From JBBRGK01 sp036741355 (GTDB taxonomy: Bacteria; Chloroflexota; Dehalococcoidia; CAUJGQ01): a stretch of DNA of 64,000 bases. Under the pieces are notes generated by a model. The model saw nothing but the letters and a program-made list of their open reading frames with translations. It made no database searches and was not told the origin of the DNA. The translations under genes and the position numbers were made by a program. The stretch covers positions 104,727-168,726 of the forward strand of contig DAINSK010000002.1 in the NCBI GenBank assembly GCA_036741355.1, given 5' to 3'. Below, in pieces: positions 1 to 7,973 of this stretch; the stretch's first letter is position 1; every line of letters begins with the position of its first letter.

Positions 1-570
1 CCCTAGCGACGCAACCAGCGCCACCCCCCCGGCCATGATCAGCCTCGGAGCGAGGTCCGTCCAGGCCGACGTAATGCTCGTCTCCGGAACGAGCATCAAC
101 AGGTTGAATTGCGTCGGTATGACGGTACGTTGACCCTGGAGGGTAAGCGCCCCACTGGGCTGAGTGAAGAGAACGTAGTGCTCGGGACCTTCCTGGTAGG
201 CCGTTACGTGGTAGCTGTTGGGAAGATTGCGACCGCTCTTGCCGGCGGCAAGTTTCGTGAAGGTGCCGCTCTGTTTGCCATCGGTATCAAGGAGCACCTG
301 GGAATCCCCGTCGAGGAGGATGAAGCGCACGTGGAGCTGATCCGCGCGTTGACGTAGGTAGCCGTCGATTCGCGCCTGGGATACACCTCGGCTCGCGAAC
401 ATGCCGATCTCCTGCGCTTCAGGGGGCAGCAGATCGCCGGTACGCTGCGTGGCCGCCTTGACCTCATGGTCGCGCAACAAGAATAGTGAGCCGGCGCCGA
501 CTGCCACGATCGACAGCAGCGTGATCATGGCGAAGGCGACCGCAAGCTTGATTCGAAGGGTTCTAAACAT
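1..570 (-). CDS. Sensor histidine kinase, N-terminal part (runs off left edge)
   Basis: The minus-strand frame is open from an ATG at 570 to base 1 (190 codons, no stop). It begins MFRTLRIKLAVAF, followed by a hydrophobic segment (about residues 8-32), then a roughly 135-residue hydrophilic sensor region, then a second hydrophobic segment at the very edge (about 172-190). That TM-sensor-TM layout, 36 bases downstream of an OmpR-type response regulator on the same strand, is the usual arrangement of a membrane sensor kinase. HAMP, His-box and ATPase domains would lie outside the window, so the kinase identity is inferred from layout and neighbour. The signal sensed is unknown. Confidence 0.75.
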   Translation of the reverse strand, partial: MFRTLRIKLAVAFAMITLLSIVAVGAGSLFLLRDHEVKAATQRTGDLLPPEAQEIGMFASRGVSQARIDGYLRQRADQLHVRFILLDGDSQVLLDTDGKQSGTFTKLAAGKSGRNLPNSYHVTAYQEGPEHYVLFTQPSGALTLQGQRTVIPTQFNLLMLVPETSITSAWTDLAPRLIMAGGVALVASLG

Positions 571-606
571 GACCGTCCATGGCCCGTCGCGAGACCGATA
601 GGAACG

Positions 607-1320
607 CTACGCCCTTTTGGATTCGACCGCGGCGGCCTTCGCCGGCTCGCCAGCGATCAGTTTGTAACCAAAGCCCCATACTGTGACAATCTTCGCCGTG
701 CTGGCGCTGATCTTATCGCGCAGCCAGGCAACGTGGACATCCAGCGTGCGCTGATCGCCAAAAAAGTCCTCGCCCCAAACAAGGTTCAGGATGCGGTCAC
801 GGGCCATCGCTATGCCCACGTTGTTAGCGAGTGCCAGCATCAGGTCGAATTCTTTCGTTCGCAGCGGCACTGGCACTCCGGCGACGCTCGCCTCTCGACC
901 GAGCACGTCGATCCGCATGTCGCCGACCTCTATTACTTTGGGCGGGCGTTTGCCGGCCTCACTGCGACGCAGCACTGCTTTGATGCGCGCCACCAACTCT
1001 CGGGGGTTGAAGGGCTTGGTGAGGTAATCGTCGGCGCCGATTTCGAGCCCGATAATCTTGTCCATGTCGTCGCTGCGGGCCGTGAGCATGATGATCGGTA
1101 CTTCGTTCTCCTTACGAATCGCGCGGCATACCTCCATACCATCCAGCTCGGGCAACATCAAGTCCAGCACGACGATAGCCGGCTTTAGAGACCGCGTCTT
1201 CTCGATGGCTTCCAGGCCGTCGTAGGCTGCTTCGACCTGGAAGCCTGCGTTGCGTAAGTAGACGCGCGCGAGCTCAACGATATTCTTTTCGTCATCGACA
1301 ACCAGGACGGTGTTTGCCAC
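607..1320 (-). CDS. OmpR/PhoB-family response regulator
   Basis: A 237-residue two-domain regulator. The receiver domain shows the acidic pair D9-D10, phospho-acceptor D53 (in VLDLMLPELDG), T80 and K102 (YLTKPF). A winged-helix DNA-binding domain follows (TKEFDLM, then VWGFGYK near the end). I chose the GTG at 1320 because GAGGAGG sits 6 bases upstream. In-frame ATGs at 1347 and 1323 are possible, but the SD abuts the 1323 ATG. It pairs with the kinase gene just downstream on the same strand. A pair of 11-bp-spaced CTTTAC repeats lies upstream and may be its own binding site. Targets outside this operon cannot be told from the sequence. Confidence 0.93.
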   Translation of the reverse strand: MANTVLVVDDEKNIVELARVYLRNAGFQVEAAYDGLEAIEKTRSLKPAIVVLDLMLPELDGMEVCRAIRKENEVPIIMLTARSDDMDKIIGLEIGADDYLTKPFNPRELVARIKAVLRRSEAGKRPPKVIEVGDMRIDVLGREASVAGVPVPLRTKEFDLMLALANNVGIAMARDRILNLVWGEDFFGDQRTLDVHVAWLRDKISASTAKIVTVWGFGYKLIAGEPAKAAAVESKRA

Positions 1321-1348
1321 GGACATCCTCCTCGGGGCCTTCATCATC

Positions 1349-1393
1349 CATTAAAGCGCTTGAAAGCCATTCCCCGGTAAAGCCGCTGTAAAG
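1349..1393 (-). promoter_or_regulatory. Putative autoregulatory region of the first two-component operon
   Basis: On the minus strand two CTTTAC hexamers start exactly 11 bases apart (1393-1388 and 1382-1377), the phasing typical of OmpR/PhoB-family tandem sites. Related CTTTCA and CTTTAA hexamers follow, and a TTTAAT (-10-like) occupies 1354-1349, about 29 bases upstream of the chosen GTG start. Binding by the adjacent regulator is an inference from position and phasing. Confidence 0.4.
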
Positions 1394-1555
1394 GAAATGC
1401 TAAATTAATTCGCCGCTGCCCAAGTACCAGTGTAGACCGTGGACCGGGTCCCGCGAATGTGTTAAACATTTGTTAACTAGCAATGGCTGCGAAGCCGAAT
1501 TTTCCGTTGTGGCAGTCGTCGGCGGCCGGCGTATTCGTACGGATGAGGGAGGTGG

Positions 1556-1768
1556 GTGGTGGAGATGGTCTTTCCAAAGTGCCAAAAGTGCAAGCTTGGG
1601 GATCTCGTACCGCTCTCCGACTTCGGCAGCCAGGGTGCTGCAATTCACTTCAAAGCATGGGCATGCACTAACCCGGACTGCGGCTTCAACATCAAGATCC
1701 GAAACGGCGACCTCTATATCGATGAGCCGATCACGAGCGGTGCGCTTCACAGTCCGCGCTTCCGCTAG
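1556..1768 (+). CDS. Small zinc-ribbon-like protein
   Basis: A 70-residue protein with two cysteine knuckles, C9-x2-C12 (FPKCQKCKLG) and C37-x4-C42 (ACTNPDCGF), separated by a 24-residue strand-forming stretch. This is the pattern of a single zinc ribbon. The GTG start is preceded by GAGGGAGG. An ATG three codons in (1565) is an alternative. The conserved-looking cysteines and SD support a real gene even though it is short. Possible roles (nucleic-acid or protein binding) are not determinable. It lies just upstream of tRNA-Pro on the same strand. Confidence 0.55.
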   Translation: MVEMVFPKCQKCKLGDLVPLSDFGSQGAAIHFKAWACTNPDCGFNIKIRNGDLYIDEPITSGALHSPRFR

Positions 1769-1849
1769 TTCTGGACAGAATGCGTTTTGGGCTGATACGG
1801 TATTACAGCGAATGATGGTTGAGGCTTCGCGCGCCTCACTGGTTCCACC

Positions 1850-1926
1850 GGGGTGTAGCTCAGCTTGGTTAGAGCGCTGCGTTCGGGACGCAGAGGCCGG
1901 CAGTTCAAATCCGCCCACCCCGACCA
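1850..1926 (+). tRNA. tRNA-Pro (anticodon CGG), CCA encoded
   Basis: A complete cloverleaf. The acceptor stem CGGGGTG (1850-1856) pairs with CACCCCG (1916-1922), followed by discriminator A and an encoded CCA at 1924-1926. The anticodon arm CTGCG-TTCGGGA-CGCAG gives anticodon CGG, decoding CCG. The T-arm contains GTTCAAATC. It is followed directly by a strong intrinsic terminator. It is the only tRNA I found in the window. Confidence 0.95.
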
Positions 1927-1930
1927 GACA

Positions 1931-1957
1931 CCGGCCCGCGCGGGCCGGTTTTCTTTT
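1931..1957 (+). terminator. Intrinsic terminator of tRNA-Pro
   Basis: A perfect 18-base palindrome CCGGCCCGCGCGGGCCGG (1931-1948) is followed immediately by TTTTCTTTT. It starts 4 bases after the tRNA CCA end. The convergent acyl-CoA mutase gene ends at 1988. The T-tract is only on the plus side, so this terminates the tRNA transcript. Confidence 0.9.
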
Positions 1958-1987
1958 GTCGAGGCAGTCCGCAACGCGGGCCGGTCG

Positions 1988-3658
1988 TTAAACGACCACC
2001 AGCTCGCGGTATTCGCCGAAAACCTTGCGCATAACGCCGCAGATCTCACCCAGCGTGGCGTAGGCGTTCACCGCTGCGATCAGCGCCGGCATCGTGTTCG
2101 TCTTGCCGTCCCGGCACACCGCTTCCAACAGCGCCATCGCCCCGGACCAGCAGCCCTGGTCCCGCTCGCATCGGATGCGATTCAGTCGCGCTAGGTGGCG
2201 CCCTTCGCCGTCTGGATCCATGCGCAGGATGGGGATGTCCGCCGGCTCCTCGAGCTGGAAGTCGTTCACCCCCACGATCGTCCGCTCGTGGCGGTCGATC
2301 TCCCGCTGGTAGCGGTACGACGAGTCGGCGATCTCCCGCTGGAAGAACCCGCTCTCGATCGCGGGAAGCACCCCGCCCAGGGCGTCGATCTGGTCGAAGT
2401 AGGCGAAGCACTCGCGCTCCATCTCGCTGGTGAGCCGCTCGACAAAATAGCTACCGCCCAGAGGGTCCACGGTGTTGCTCACGCCCGACTCGTGGGCGAT
2501 CACCTGCTGCGTGCGCACCGCCAGCCGCACCGCCTTTTCGCTCGGCAGCGCCATGGCTTCGTCCCACGAGTTGGTGTGCAGGCTCTGCGTCCCGCCCAAG
2601 ACCGCTGACAGCGCCTGGATGGTCGTACGGATCAGGTTGACTTCCGGCTGTTGCTCGGTGAGCGAGACGCCTGCCGTCTGCGTGTGGAAGCGCAGCCACC
2701 ATGAGCGCGGGTTCTTGGCCCCGAAGCGCTCGCGCATGACCTTGGCCCACACCCGCCGCGCGGCGCGGTACTTGCAGATCTCCTCGAAGAAGTCGTTGTG
2801 CGCGTTGAAGAAGAAGGAGAGCCGCGGCGCAAAGGCGTCGATGTCAAGGCCCCGTGCCAGCGCCCACTTCGTGTACTCGATGCCGTCGGCAAGCGTAAAC
2901 GCCAGCTCCTGCACCGCCGTCGCCCCGGCCTCGCGGATGTGGTAGCCGCTGACCGAGACCGTGTTCCACTTCGGCATCTCCTGCGAGCCGAACTCGATCG
3001 TGTCGGTCACCAGCCGCATCGACTCGGCCAGCGGGTAGATGAACTCGTTCTGGGCGATATACTCCTTGAGGATGTCGTTCTGCAGCGTACCGCCCAACGC
3101 TGCCCGCGGTACCCCGCGCTTCTCTGCAGCGGCGATGTACATCGCCCAGATCACCGCCGCCGGGGAGTTGATCGTCATTGAGGTCGTGATCTGGTCCAGC
3201 GGGATGCCGGCGAACAGGAGCTCCATGTCCGCCAGGCTGGAGATGGCAACGCCGCACTTGCCGAACTCGCCGAGGCCCCATTCGTCGTCGGTGTCGTAAC
3301 CCATCAGCGTCGGCATGTCGAACGCGACCGAGAGACCGGTCTCACCATGGTCCAGGAGGTAGCGGTAGCGGGCGTTCGTCTCCTCCGCCGAGCCAAAGCC
3401 GGCGAACATGCGGATCGTCCACTTGCGCCCGCGGTAGCCGGTGGGGTGGATGCCGCGTGTATAGGGGTACTCGCCGGGGTTACCAAGATCTGTTTGGTAG
3501 TCGAGGTCGGGCTGATCCACGGGGCTGTAAAGGCGTTGAATGCGGCGGCCGGAAGTCGTGACGAACGACCCGGCGGCTTCACTGCCGCCGGCGACCTCCG
3601 CCTCCTGGGCGGCGCGCCGCTCAGCCAGCGCTCTCAGAGTTCGCGCGTCGTAGAGCAT
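1988..3658 (-). CDS. Methylmalonyl-CoA-mutase-family acyl-CoA mutase, large (catalytic) subunit
   Basis: A 556-residue TIM-barrel subunit of a B12-dependent acyl-CoA mutase, isomerising branched and linear (malonyl-type) CoA esters. It ends after the catalytic barrel with no B12-binding DxHxxG domain, so a separate small subunit is required and none lies in this window. Family landmarks are YPYTRGIHPTGYRGR (64-78), R215 in the position that binds the substrate carboxylate (Arg207 of P. shermanii MCM) and H240 in SVSGYHIREAG (His244). The MCM Tyr89 position is His71 here, and IRMFAG replaces the common RQ(Y/F)AG, so the exact substrate may not be methylmalonyl-CoA. SD GGAGTGAG precedes the ATG. 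A 50-aa membrane protein lies 41 bases upstream on the same strand. Confidence 0.9.
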   Translation of the reverse strand: MLYDARTLRALAERRAAQEAEVAGGSEAAGSFVTTSGRRIQRLYSPVDQPDLDYQTDLGNPGEYPYTRGIHPTGYRGRKWTIRMFAGFGSAEETNARYRYLLDHGETGLSVAFDMPTLMGYDTDDEWGLGEFGKCGVAISSLADMELLFAGIPLDQITTSMTINSPAAVIWAMYIAAAEKRGVPRAALGGTLQNDILKEYIAQNEFIYPLAESMRLVTDTIEFGSQEMPKWNTVSVSGYHIREAGATAVQELAFTLADGIEYTKWALARGLDIDAFAPRLSFFFNAHNDFFEEICKYRAARRVWAKVMRERFGAKNPRSWWLRFHTQTAGVSLTEQQPEVNLIRTTIQALSAVLGGTQSLHTNSWDEAMALPSEKAVRLAVRTQQVIAHESGVSNTVDPLGGSYFVERLTSEMERECFAYFDQIDALGGVLPAIESGFFQREIADSSYRYQREIDRHERTIVGVNDFQLEEPADIPILRMDPDGEGRHLARLNRIRCERDQGCWSGAMALLEAVCRDGKTNTMPALIAAVNAYATLGEICGVMRKVFGEYRELVVV

Positions 3659-3699
3659 CGTCTCACTCCATGAGACATTACGGGTGGGGCCGGCGCGGG

Positions 3700-3852
3700 T
3701 CAGCTCTTGTGATCACCATCCCGTCGGGCGGGGGATTCGTTGCCGCCGGCCGAATCACTTTCCTCGGCGCTGCCGCCGGTTATACGCTTCCAGGCGTAGA
3801 CGACGCCGCCAATGATGGCAGCCAGAATGCCGACCTTGAAGAGCTTGCCCAT
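3700..3852 (-). CDS. Small single-pass membrane protein (50 aa)
   Basis: A minus-strand ORF starting MGKLFKVGILAAIIGGVVYA: one N-terminal transmembrane helix (about residues 6-21), a basic WKR stop-transfer, then a charged Ser/Glu/Asp-rich tail. SD TGGAGG lies 8 bases upstream of the ATG. It is 41 bases upstream of the acyl-CoA mutase on the same strand, so the two may be cotranscribed. No known family is recognised. Tail-type proteins of this shape are common and usually uncharacterised. Confidence 0.6.
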   Translation of the reverse strand: MGKLFKVGILAAIIGGVVYAWKRITGGSAEESDSAGGNESPARRDGDHKS

Positions 3853-4089
3853 TAGAACGCCTCCAGTCGCGCGAACTGCGGGTTATTCGCAGGTGCGATT
3901 ATCGTATCATGCAGGCCGCGCCCCTCGGATACTTGGTGATTATTGCTGAACCGTTCTCGCTCTGATCGCAAAAAACCACGGTGATTGCCCGGCTGTCCGC
4001 CGGTACCCGTGCGGCGGTATCATGCGCGCAATGGTCTCGAAGTTCACATTATCCATTCGCCGAAGGTCGAAGCCAGGAGCGGCGTGTCG

Positions 4090-4842
4090 ATGACCGATGG
4101 TCAACTGGAGCTGGCCGGTAAACGGGCACTGGTGATCGGCGCGGGAACGCCCGCCGGCCGCGCCGCTGCGGTCGCGCTGGCCGCCGCCGGGGCCGATGTG
4201 GCTGTCGCGTCCGGGTCGATCGACGGCGACGAGGTGATGGCGGTCCGACGAGCACGCCGCGCGATCGAGGCGCTCGGACGGCGCACGGCCGAATACGCGT
4301 TTGACCTGACGCTCGGCGCCAATGTGCGCGTGTCGACCCGGCAGGTCGCGAAGGAGATTGGCGGGCTGGACATTCTCGTCAACGCCGCTGACGTCTACCT
4401 GCGGCGTAGCACCGAGAGTACTTCCGATTCGGATTGGTCACGGGTATTAAACGTCAACTTGAACGGCGTATTTTACGCGTGCCGGTCCGCCCTCAAGGAG
4501 ATGGAAGAACACGGTGGTGCGATCGTCAACGTTTCCTCAGTACTGGGGGAGCGCGGCGCCGTGGAAAGCGCTGCGTACTGCGCTGCTCGCCACGGCGTGA
4601 TTGGGCTTACCCGGGCGCTTGCCGTGGAATATGCCGGCCGCAACATCCGGGTGAACGCGGTGGCACTCGGCTGGCTGCAGGGCGTGCCGCAGGATATCTC
4701 GCCTCTCCCGCCGGCATCGATGCCGGAGAAATCGGATGCTGTCCAGAGCGTTGGCCCGCTCGTGGTGTACCTGGTGTCTGCGGCGAGCGGCTTCGTGAAT
4801 GGTCAGGTATTTACGCTGGACGGCTCGCCGGTCGCCGTTTAG
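4090..4842 (+). CDS. Divergent short-chain dehydrogenase/reductase (SDR)
   Basis: A 250-residue Rossmann protein of the classical SDR type (NAD(P)-dependent oxidoreductases). The start ATG at 4090 has AGGAG 10 bases upstream. The upstream in-frame extension to 3985 lacks SDR similarity. Landmarks are VIGAGTPAGRA (the cofactor loop, normally TGxxxGIG), NAAD (98-101, normally NNAG), S150 in VNVSS, and Y163. The invariant catalytic Lys of YxxxK is replaced by Arg (Y163-CAA-R167). With the altered glycine loop this suggests changed or reduced catalysis, although the SDR fold is clear (IGLTRALAVE, NIRVNAVALG). It lies 54 bases upstream of a crotonase, probably in the same operon. Confidence 0.85.
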   Translation: MTDGQLELAGKRALVIGAGTPAGRAAAVALAAAGADVAVASGSIDGDEVMAVRRARRAIEALGRRTAEYAFDLTLGANVRVSTRQVAKEIGGLDILVNAADVYLRRSTESTSDSDWSRVLNVNLNGVFYACRSALKEMEEHGGAIVNVSSVLGERGAVESAAYCAARHGVIGLTRALAVEYAGRNIRVNAVALGWLQGVPQDISPLPPASMPEKSDAVQSVGPLVVYLVSAASGFVNGQVFTLDGSPVAV

Positions 4843-4896
4843 CGATATCGAAACGTTGGTCGGCCAGGGAAAAGTGCAGAGAGGGAGGCACGAACC

Positions 4897-5784
4897 ATGG
4901 TAGAGTTCGAGAACCTGATCTACGAGAAAGAAAACGGCCGCGCCCGGATCACGCTCAACCGCCCGGAGAAACTGAACGCGCTTTCGATCGCCTTGCAGCG
5001 CGAATTAAACGCGGCGATGCGTGAAGCCGACAACGACACAGATGTCCATTGCGTCATCTTGCGCGGCGCTGGACGCGCATTCTCCGCCGGCTATGACCTC
5101 ACTGCCGGCGGTCGCCGAAACAGCGACGAGACCTACGCCAACATCTACCGAGGCCGCGTATCGCTCGACGACGATATCTGGCAGATGGAGCAGTCACAGC
5201 AGCTACGCATGATCATTTTCGACATGCATAAACCGGTCATCGCACAGGTGCACGGCTACTGCCTTGCCGGAGGCACCGACGTGGCGCTGTTGTGCGACAT
5301 GATCATCGCGGCCGAAGATGCGCAGCTCGGCTTTCCGCCGGTACGCGCCATGGGCGCTCCGCCGGCTCACATGTGGACCTACATGGTTGGACCTCAATGG
5401 GCGAAGCGACTGCTGCTCACGGGAGATACGATCTCCGGCGCCGACGCCGAAAGGATAGGACTCGTTTTACAGGCCGTCCCCGCGATTGAGCTCGAACAGA
5501 CCGTCGAAGCACTGGCCGATAAATTGGCGATGATCGACAGCGAGTTGCTGTCCGCAAACAAGCGCGTCTGCAACATGGCGCTGGAACTAATGGGCGCCCG
5601 TACCATGCAGCGGTTCGCCGCGGAGATGGATGGACGCGCCCACCTGGCGCCGAGCGTACAGGAGTTCGGCCGGATCTCCCGCGAGCAAGGTCTGAAGCCC
5701 GCGCTCGAATGGCGAGACTCGAAGTTCGGCGACGGACGGGCAAGCGCCGCGGCCGTGGCGCGCAAGCGGGCAGCGACCACGTAA
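4897..5784 (+). CDS. Crotonase-superfamily protein (enoyl-CoA hydratase/isomerase-like), catalytic Glu residues absent
   Basis: A 295-residue crotonase-fold protein. The CoA-binding and oxyanion-hole segments are clear: NRPEKLNAL (21-29), GAGRAFSAGYDL (57-68) and YCLAGGTDVALLCD (121-134). The two glutamates used by classical hydratases are not conserved: D128 occupies the first position (GGTD versus GCE) and P148 the second (GFPPVR versus FxxPE). It is therefore unlikely to be an ordinary enoyl-CoA hydratase. Isomerase, hydrolase, lyase or dehalogenase chemistry is possible. AGGGAGG lies 9 bases upstream of the ATG. It follows the SDR gene on the same strand. Confidence 0.88.
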   Translation: MVEFENLIYEKENGRARITLNRPEKLNALSIALQRELNAAMREADNDTDVHCVILRGAGRAFSAGYDLTAGGRRNSDETYANIYRGRVSLDDDIWQMEQSQQLRMIIFDMHKPVIAQVHGYCLAGGTDVALLCDMIIAAEDAQLGFPPVRAMGAPPAHMWTYMVGPQWAKRLLLTGDTISGADAERIGLVLQAVPAIELEQTVEALADKLAMIDSELLSANKRVCNMALELMGARTMQRFAAEMDGRAHLAPSVQEFGRISREQGLKPALEWRDSKFGDGRASAAAVARKRAATT

Positions 5785-5843
5785 AAGAGCCTCAACAATG
5801 AGCGCGGCACGACCTGCGCCGCCACGGCAATTCCCGGCGCACG

Positions 5844-7268
5844 GTGCCGGGCGGGAGGGGTATTCTACTGGTTCGGATCGAGCTGAACTTTCGCAACCTA
5901 TTGCTATTGTTCGCACTCCTGGTAGTGGCGTGGGTCACGTACCTGGTGCGCGATACGATCGTGCTTCTCGGCCTCGCGCTCATGCTGATGGCGACGCTGC
6001 ACCCGCTCGTCCAAATGGCCGAACGGCGGGGTCTGTCGCACAGTTGGGCCGTCGCGTTGGTCATGCTGGCGCTCGTGCTCGTGCCGGTGGCGATGATAGC
6101 CGCCATGACGCCGATCATCATTTCCGAGGTTCAAAGTTTCGCTAAGAGCTTCCCGACCCTGCAACAGCACATCAACGAGCTGCTACACAACTGGGGTGTC
6201 GCGGACCGGGTTAACCAGACGATCGACAAAGCTAATCTGCAAGATCGGATCGCCGGTCTGGCCGTCGTCAGCGCGACCCAGACGGTCGTGATCGCCGCCA
6301 AGACGTTCACCGTCATCGTAGTAGCAGGCTATATGCTGGCCGGCAGCCACCGACTGCAGCTCATGCTACATGCGTTCGTCCCGCGTCGCTCGGAGCGGCA
6401 CATCGAACCGCTTCTGGAGGGTATGGAACGCGTTGTCGGCGGCTACATCCGCGGCCAGATTCTAACCTCTGCGATGTTCGGTGTTTTCGGCACGTTGCTG
6501 TGCTTTGCACTGGGCGTGCCCAACCCGCTCCTCATGGGAATCGTGGCTGCTGTCGGCGACATCATCCCGCTGTTCGGCGTGCCGCTGGCGATGATCGTTA
6601 CGATGATCGTTGCCTTCACGCAGTCGGTGTGGCAGCCGATCGGCGTGGTTGTCGGCTATGTCGCTTATGGCCAGATAGAGAGTCACTTCCTCGTCCCGCG
6701 CATTTACTCACGTGCGGTCAACATGCCGCCGTTGCTGGTCATCGTCGCAACCGTGATCGGCGGCTCACTCGACGGTTTCGTCGGCATATTCGTTGGCATC
6801 CCCGTTGCGGGCGCTCTGAAAGTAGTGCTGGATTACATCGTGGCCGAACGTGTTAAAGGTCGGGAAGCGTCCGAGCGCTCAATGTTGACCGAACCGACAG
6901 ATATGGTAGGGGAGAAAGAAACCGAGGAAGAGCATGGACCGGGTCCAGACGCTGCACTTGTTCACGAAGACGAAGAGGCCGTTCCGGAAGGCGTGCCGCC
7001 GCCGTCGTACAGTCCATTCGAATCCGTACCAGAACCCGAGACCGACGTGGTCGAGAAAGTTTCAGGCGCCCGATATTTGACGATTGCGAAGGTGCGGTCC
7101 AAGCAGGGGGCGCCGCATGCCGGGACGGTCAAAGTACATCACAGGCTGCGACACGTGCCGCCAACGGTTGAGCAAGAAACCGAACCGGAAGGCGGCCCAG
7201 AAAAGCAGTCTCCCACCGACGACGGCCACGGCCCGCACGAGATTCGACCAAGACGCGCTGGTGGATGA
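5844..7268 (+). CDS. AI-2E family transporter (PerM/YhhT-like) with long acidic C-tail
   Basis: A polytopic membrane protein of about 474 residues. Hydrophobic segments occur near residues 15-50, 66-90, 150-170, 205-275 and 295-330, and the C-terminal half carries the family-typical GLLxxGxxNPxLxG and VGxxxGxLxGFxG blocks (seen as FALGVPNPLLMGIV and IGGSLDGFVGIFVG). Members export small molecules or ions and the substrate is not predictable. After residue 345 comes a roughly 130-residue hydrophilic, Glu/Pro-rich tail not found in typical members. The GTG start at 5844 is the longest option. GGGAGGGG lies just downstream of it, so the true start may be around 5868-5875. Confidence 0.85.
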   Translation: MPGGRGILLVRIELNFRNLLLLFALLVVAWVTYLVRDTIVLLGLALMLMATLHPLVQMAERRGLSHSWAVALVMLALVLVPVAMIAAMTPIIISEVQSFAKSFPTLQQHINELLHNWGVADRVNQTIDKANLQDRIAGLAVVSATQTVVIAAKTFTVIVVAGYMLAGSHRLQLMLHAFVPRRSERHIEPLLEGMERVVGGYIRGQILTSAMFGVFGTLLCFALGVPNPLLMGIVAAVGDIIPLFGVPLAMIVTMIVAFTQSVWQPIGVVVGYVAYGQIESHFLVPRIYSRAVNMPPLLVIVATVIGGSLDGFVGIFVGIPVAGALKVVLDYIVAERVKGREASERSMLTEPTDMVGEKETEEEHGPGPDAALVHEDEEAVPEGVPPPSYSPFESVPEPETDVVEKVSGARYLTIAKVRSKQGAPHAGTVKVHHRLRHVPPTVEQETEPEGGPEKQSPTDDGHGPHEIRPRRAGG

Positions 7269-7392
7269 TGTTTGCGAAATCATACCGCATCGCCGTACGG
7301 CGTACGCCGTAGTACGCGAGCGCAGGCCGGTTTCGTTTGAGATGCCCGCGGTTAACCGCCGGGCGACCGGGCCGGCTTGGCATTGGGACATG

Positions 7393-7671
7393 CTATCGCG
7401 GAATCTCCGGGGTGCCGGAAAGCTGCGGACGGCTCGCCGGATGGATCGCCACGTCGAAGATGTCGCTCCAGAAAGCGTCGATCTGGTCGCCCGGTCCCTC
7501 GTCCTCTGCCTCCCAGATCAAAACCACCTGCGGCGTTCCGTTTACCCAGTATTCCCCGTGGACCGTAGCGCGCTCGGGATACTGGTAGTTCAGCCGGCGC
7601 ATGTACGCCTGCATGCCCTGTTCGGTCGTGATCCCATCCTTAAAGGTCATGTAGGCCACGTATAAAGGCAT
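7393..7671 (-). CDS. Small DUF3303-like protein
   Basis: A 92-residue soluble protein, MPLYVAYMTFKDGIT to PQLSGTPEIPR. The layout (N-terminal strand, Arg/Tyr-rich helix, GEYWVNG strand, VVLIWEAED, helix with FWSDIFDV) resembles the DUF3303/dimeric alpha-beta barrel small proteins. This is a family-level guess. GGGAGA precedes the ATG. It is the last of three consecutive short genes on the minus strand (8387 to 7393) with gaps of 42 and 17 bases, probably one transcript. Confidence 0.6.
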   Translation of the reverse strand: MPLYVAYMTFKDGITTEQGMQAYMRRLNYQYPERATVHGEYWVNGTPQVVLIWEAEDEGPGDQIDAFWSDIFDVAIHPASRPQLSGTPEIPR

Positions 7672-7688
7672 GACCGGTTCTCCCGGGA

Positions 7689-7931
7689 TCAGCCTGCTGG
7701 TTCAGATGCCGAAGTGTCGTTCGAGGAGCGCCGCCCCCGTTTGGCGCGCTGAACGTCTATCAGGGCGGCCGTCGCGAACCCAACCACGCCGAGGATGATG
7801 ATCACAATGCTGTTGATCGGATCGGCCAGCTTCTCCCACCGATTAAAAACGGCGAAATAGATCAGCGACAGCACGACGGCAACCGCAGGCGCGATCAAGA
7901 TTCGAAGCAAGTCCCCACGATTGGTCGGCAT
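7689..7931 (-). CDS. Small two-helix membrane protein (80 aa)
   Basis: MPTNRGDLLRILIAP opens a protein with two hydrophobic helices (about 10-30 and 40-60) and a basic, Ser-rich C-terminal tail (QRAKRGRRSS). SD GGGAGA is well placed before the ATG. It sits between another membrane protein and a DUF3303-like gene on the minus strand. No function is recognised. It could be a small membrane-associated accessory protein. Confidence 0.6.
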   Translation of the reverse strand: MPTNRGDLLRILIAPAVAVVLSLIYFAVFNRWEKLADPINSIVIIILGVVGFATAALIDVQRAKRGRRSSNDTSASEPAG

Positions 7932-7973
7932 CTCAATCTCCCGCGGGCGCTGCGGTGGGGACGGTAGGCGCTC

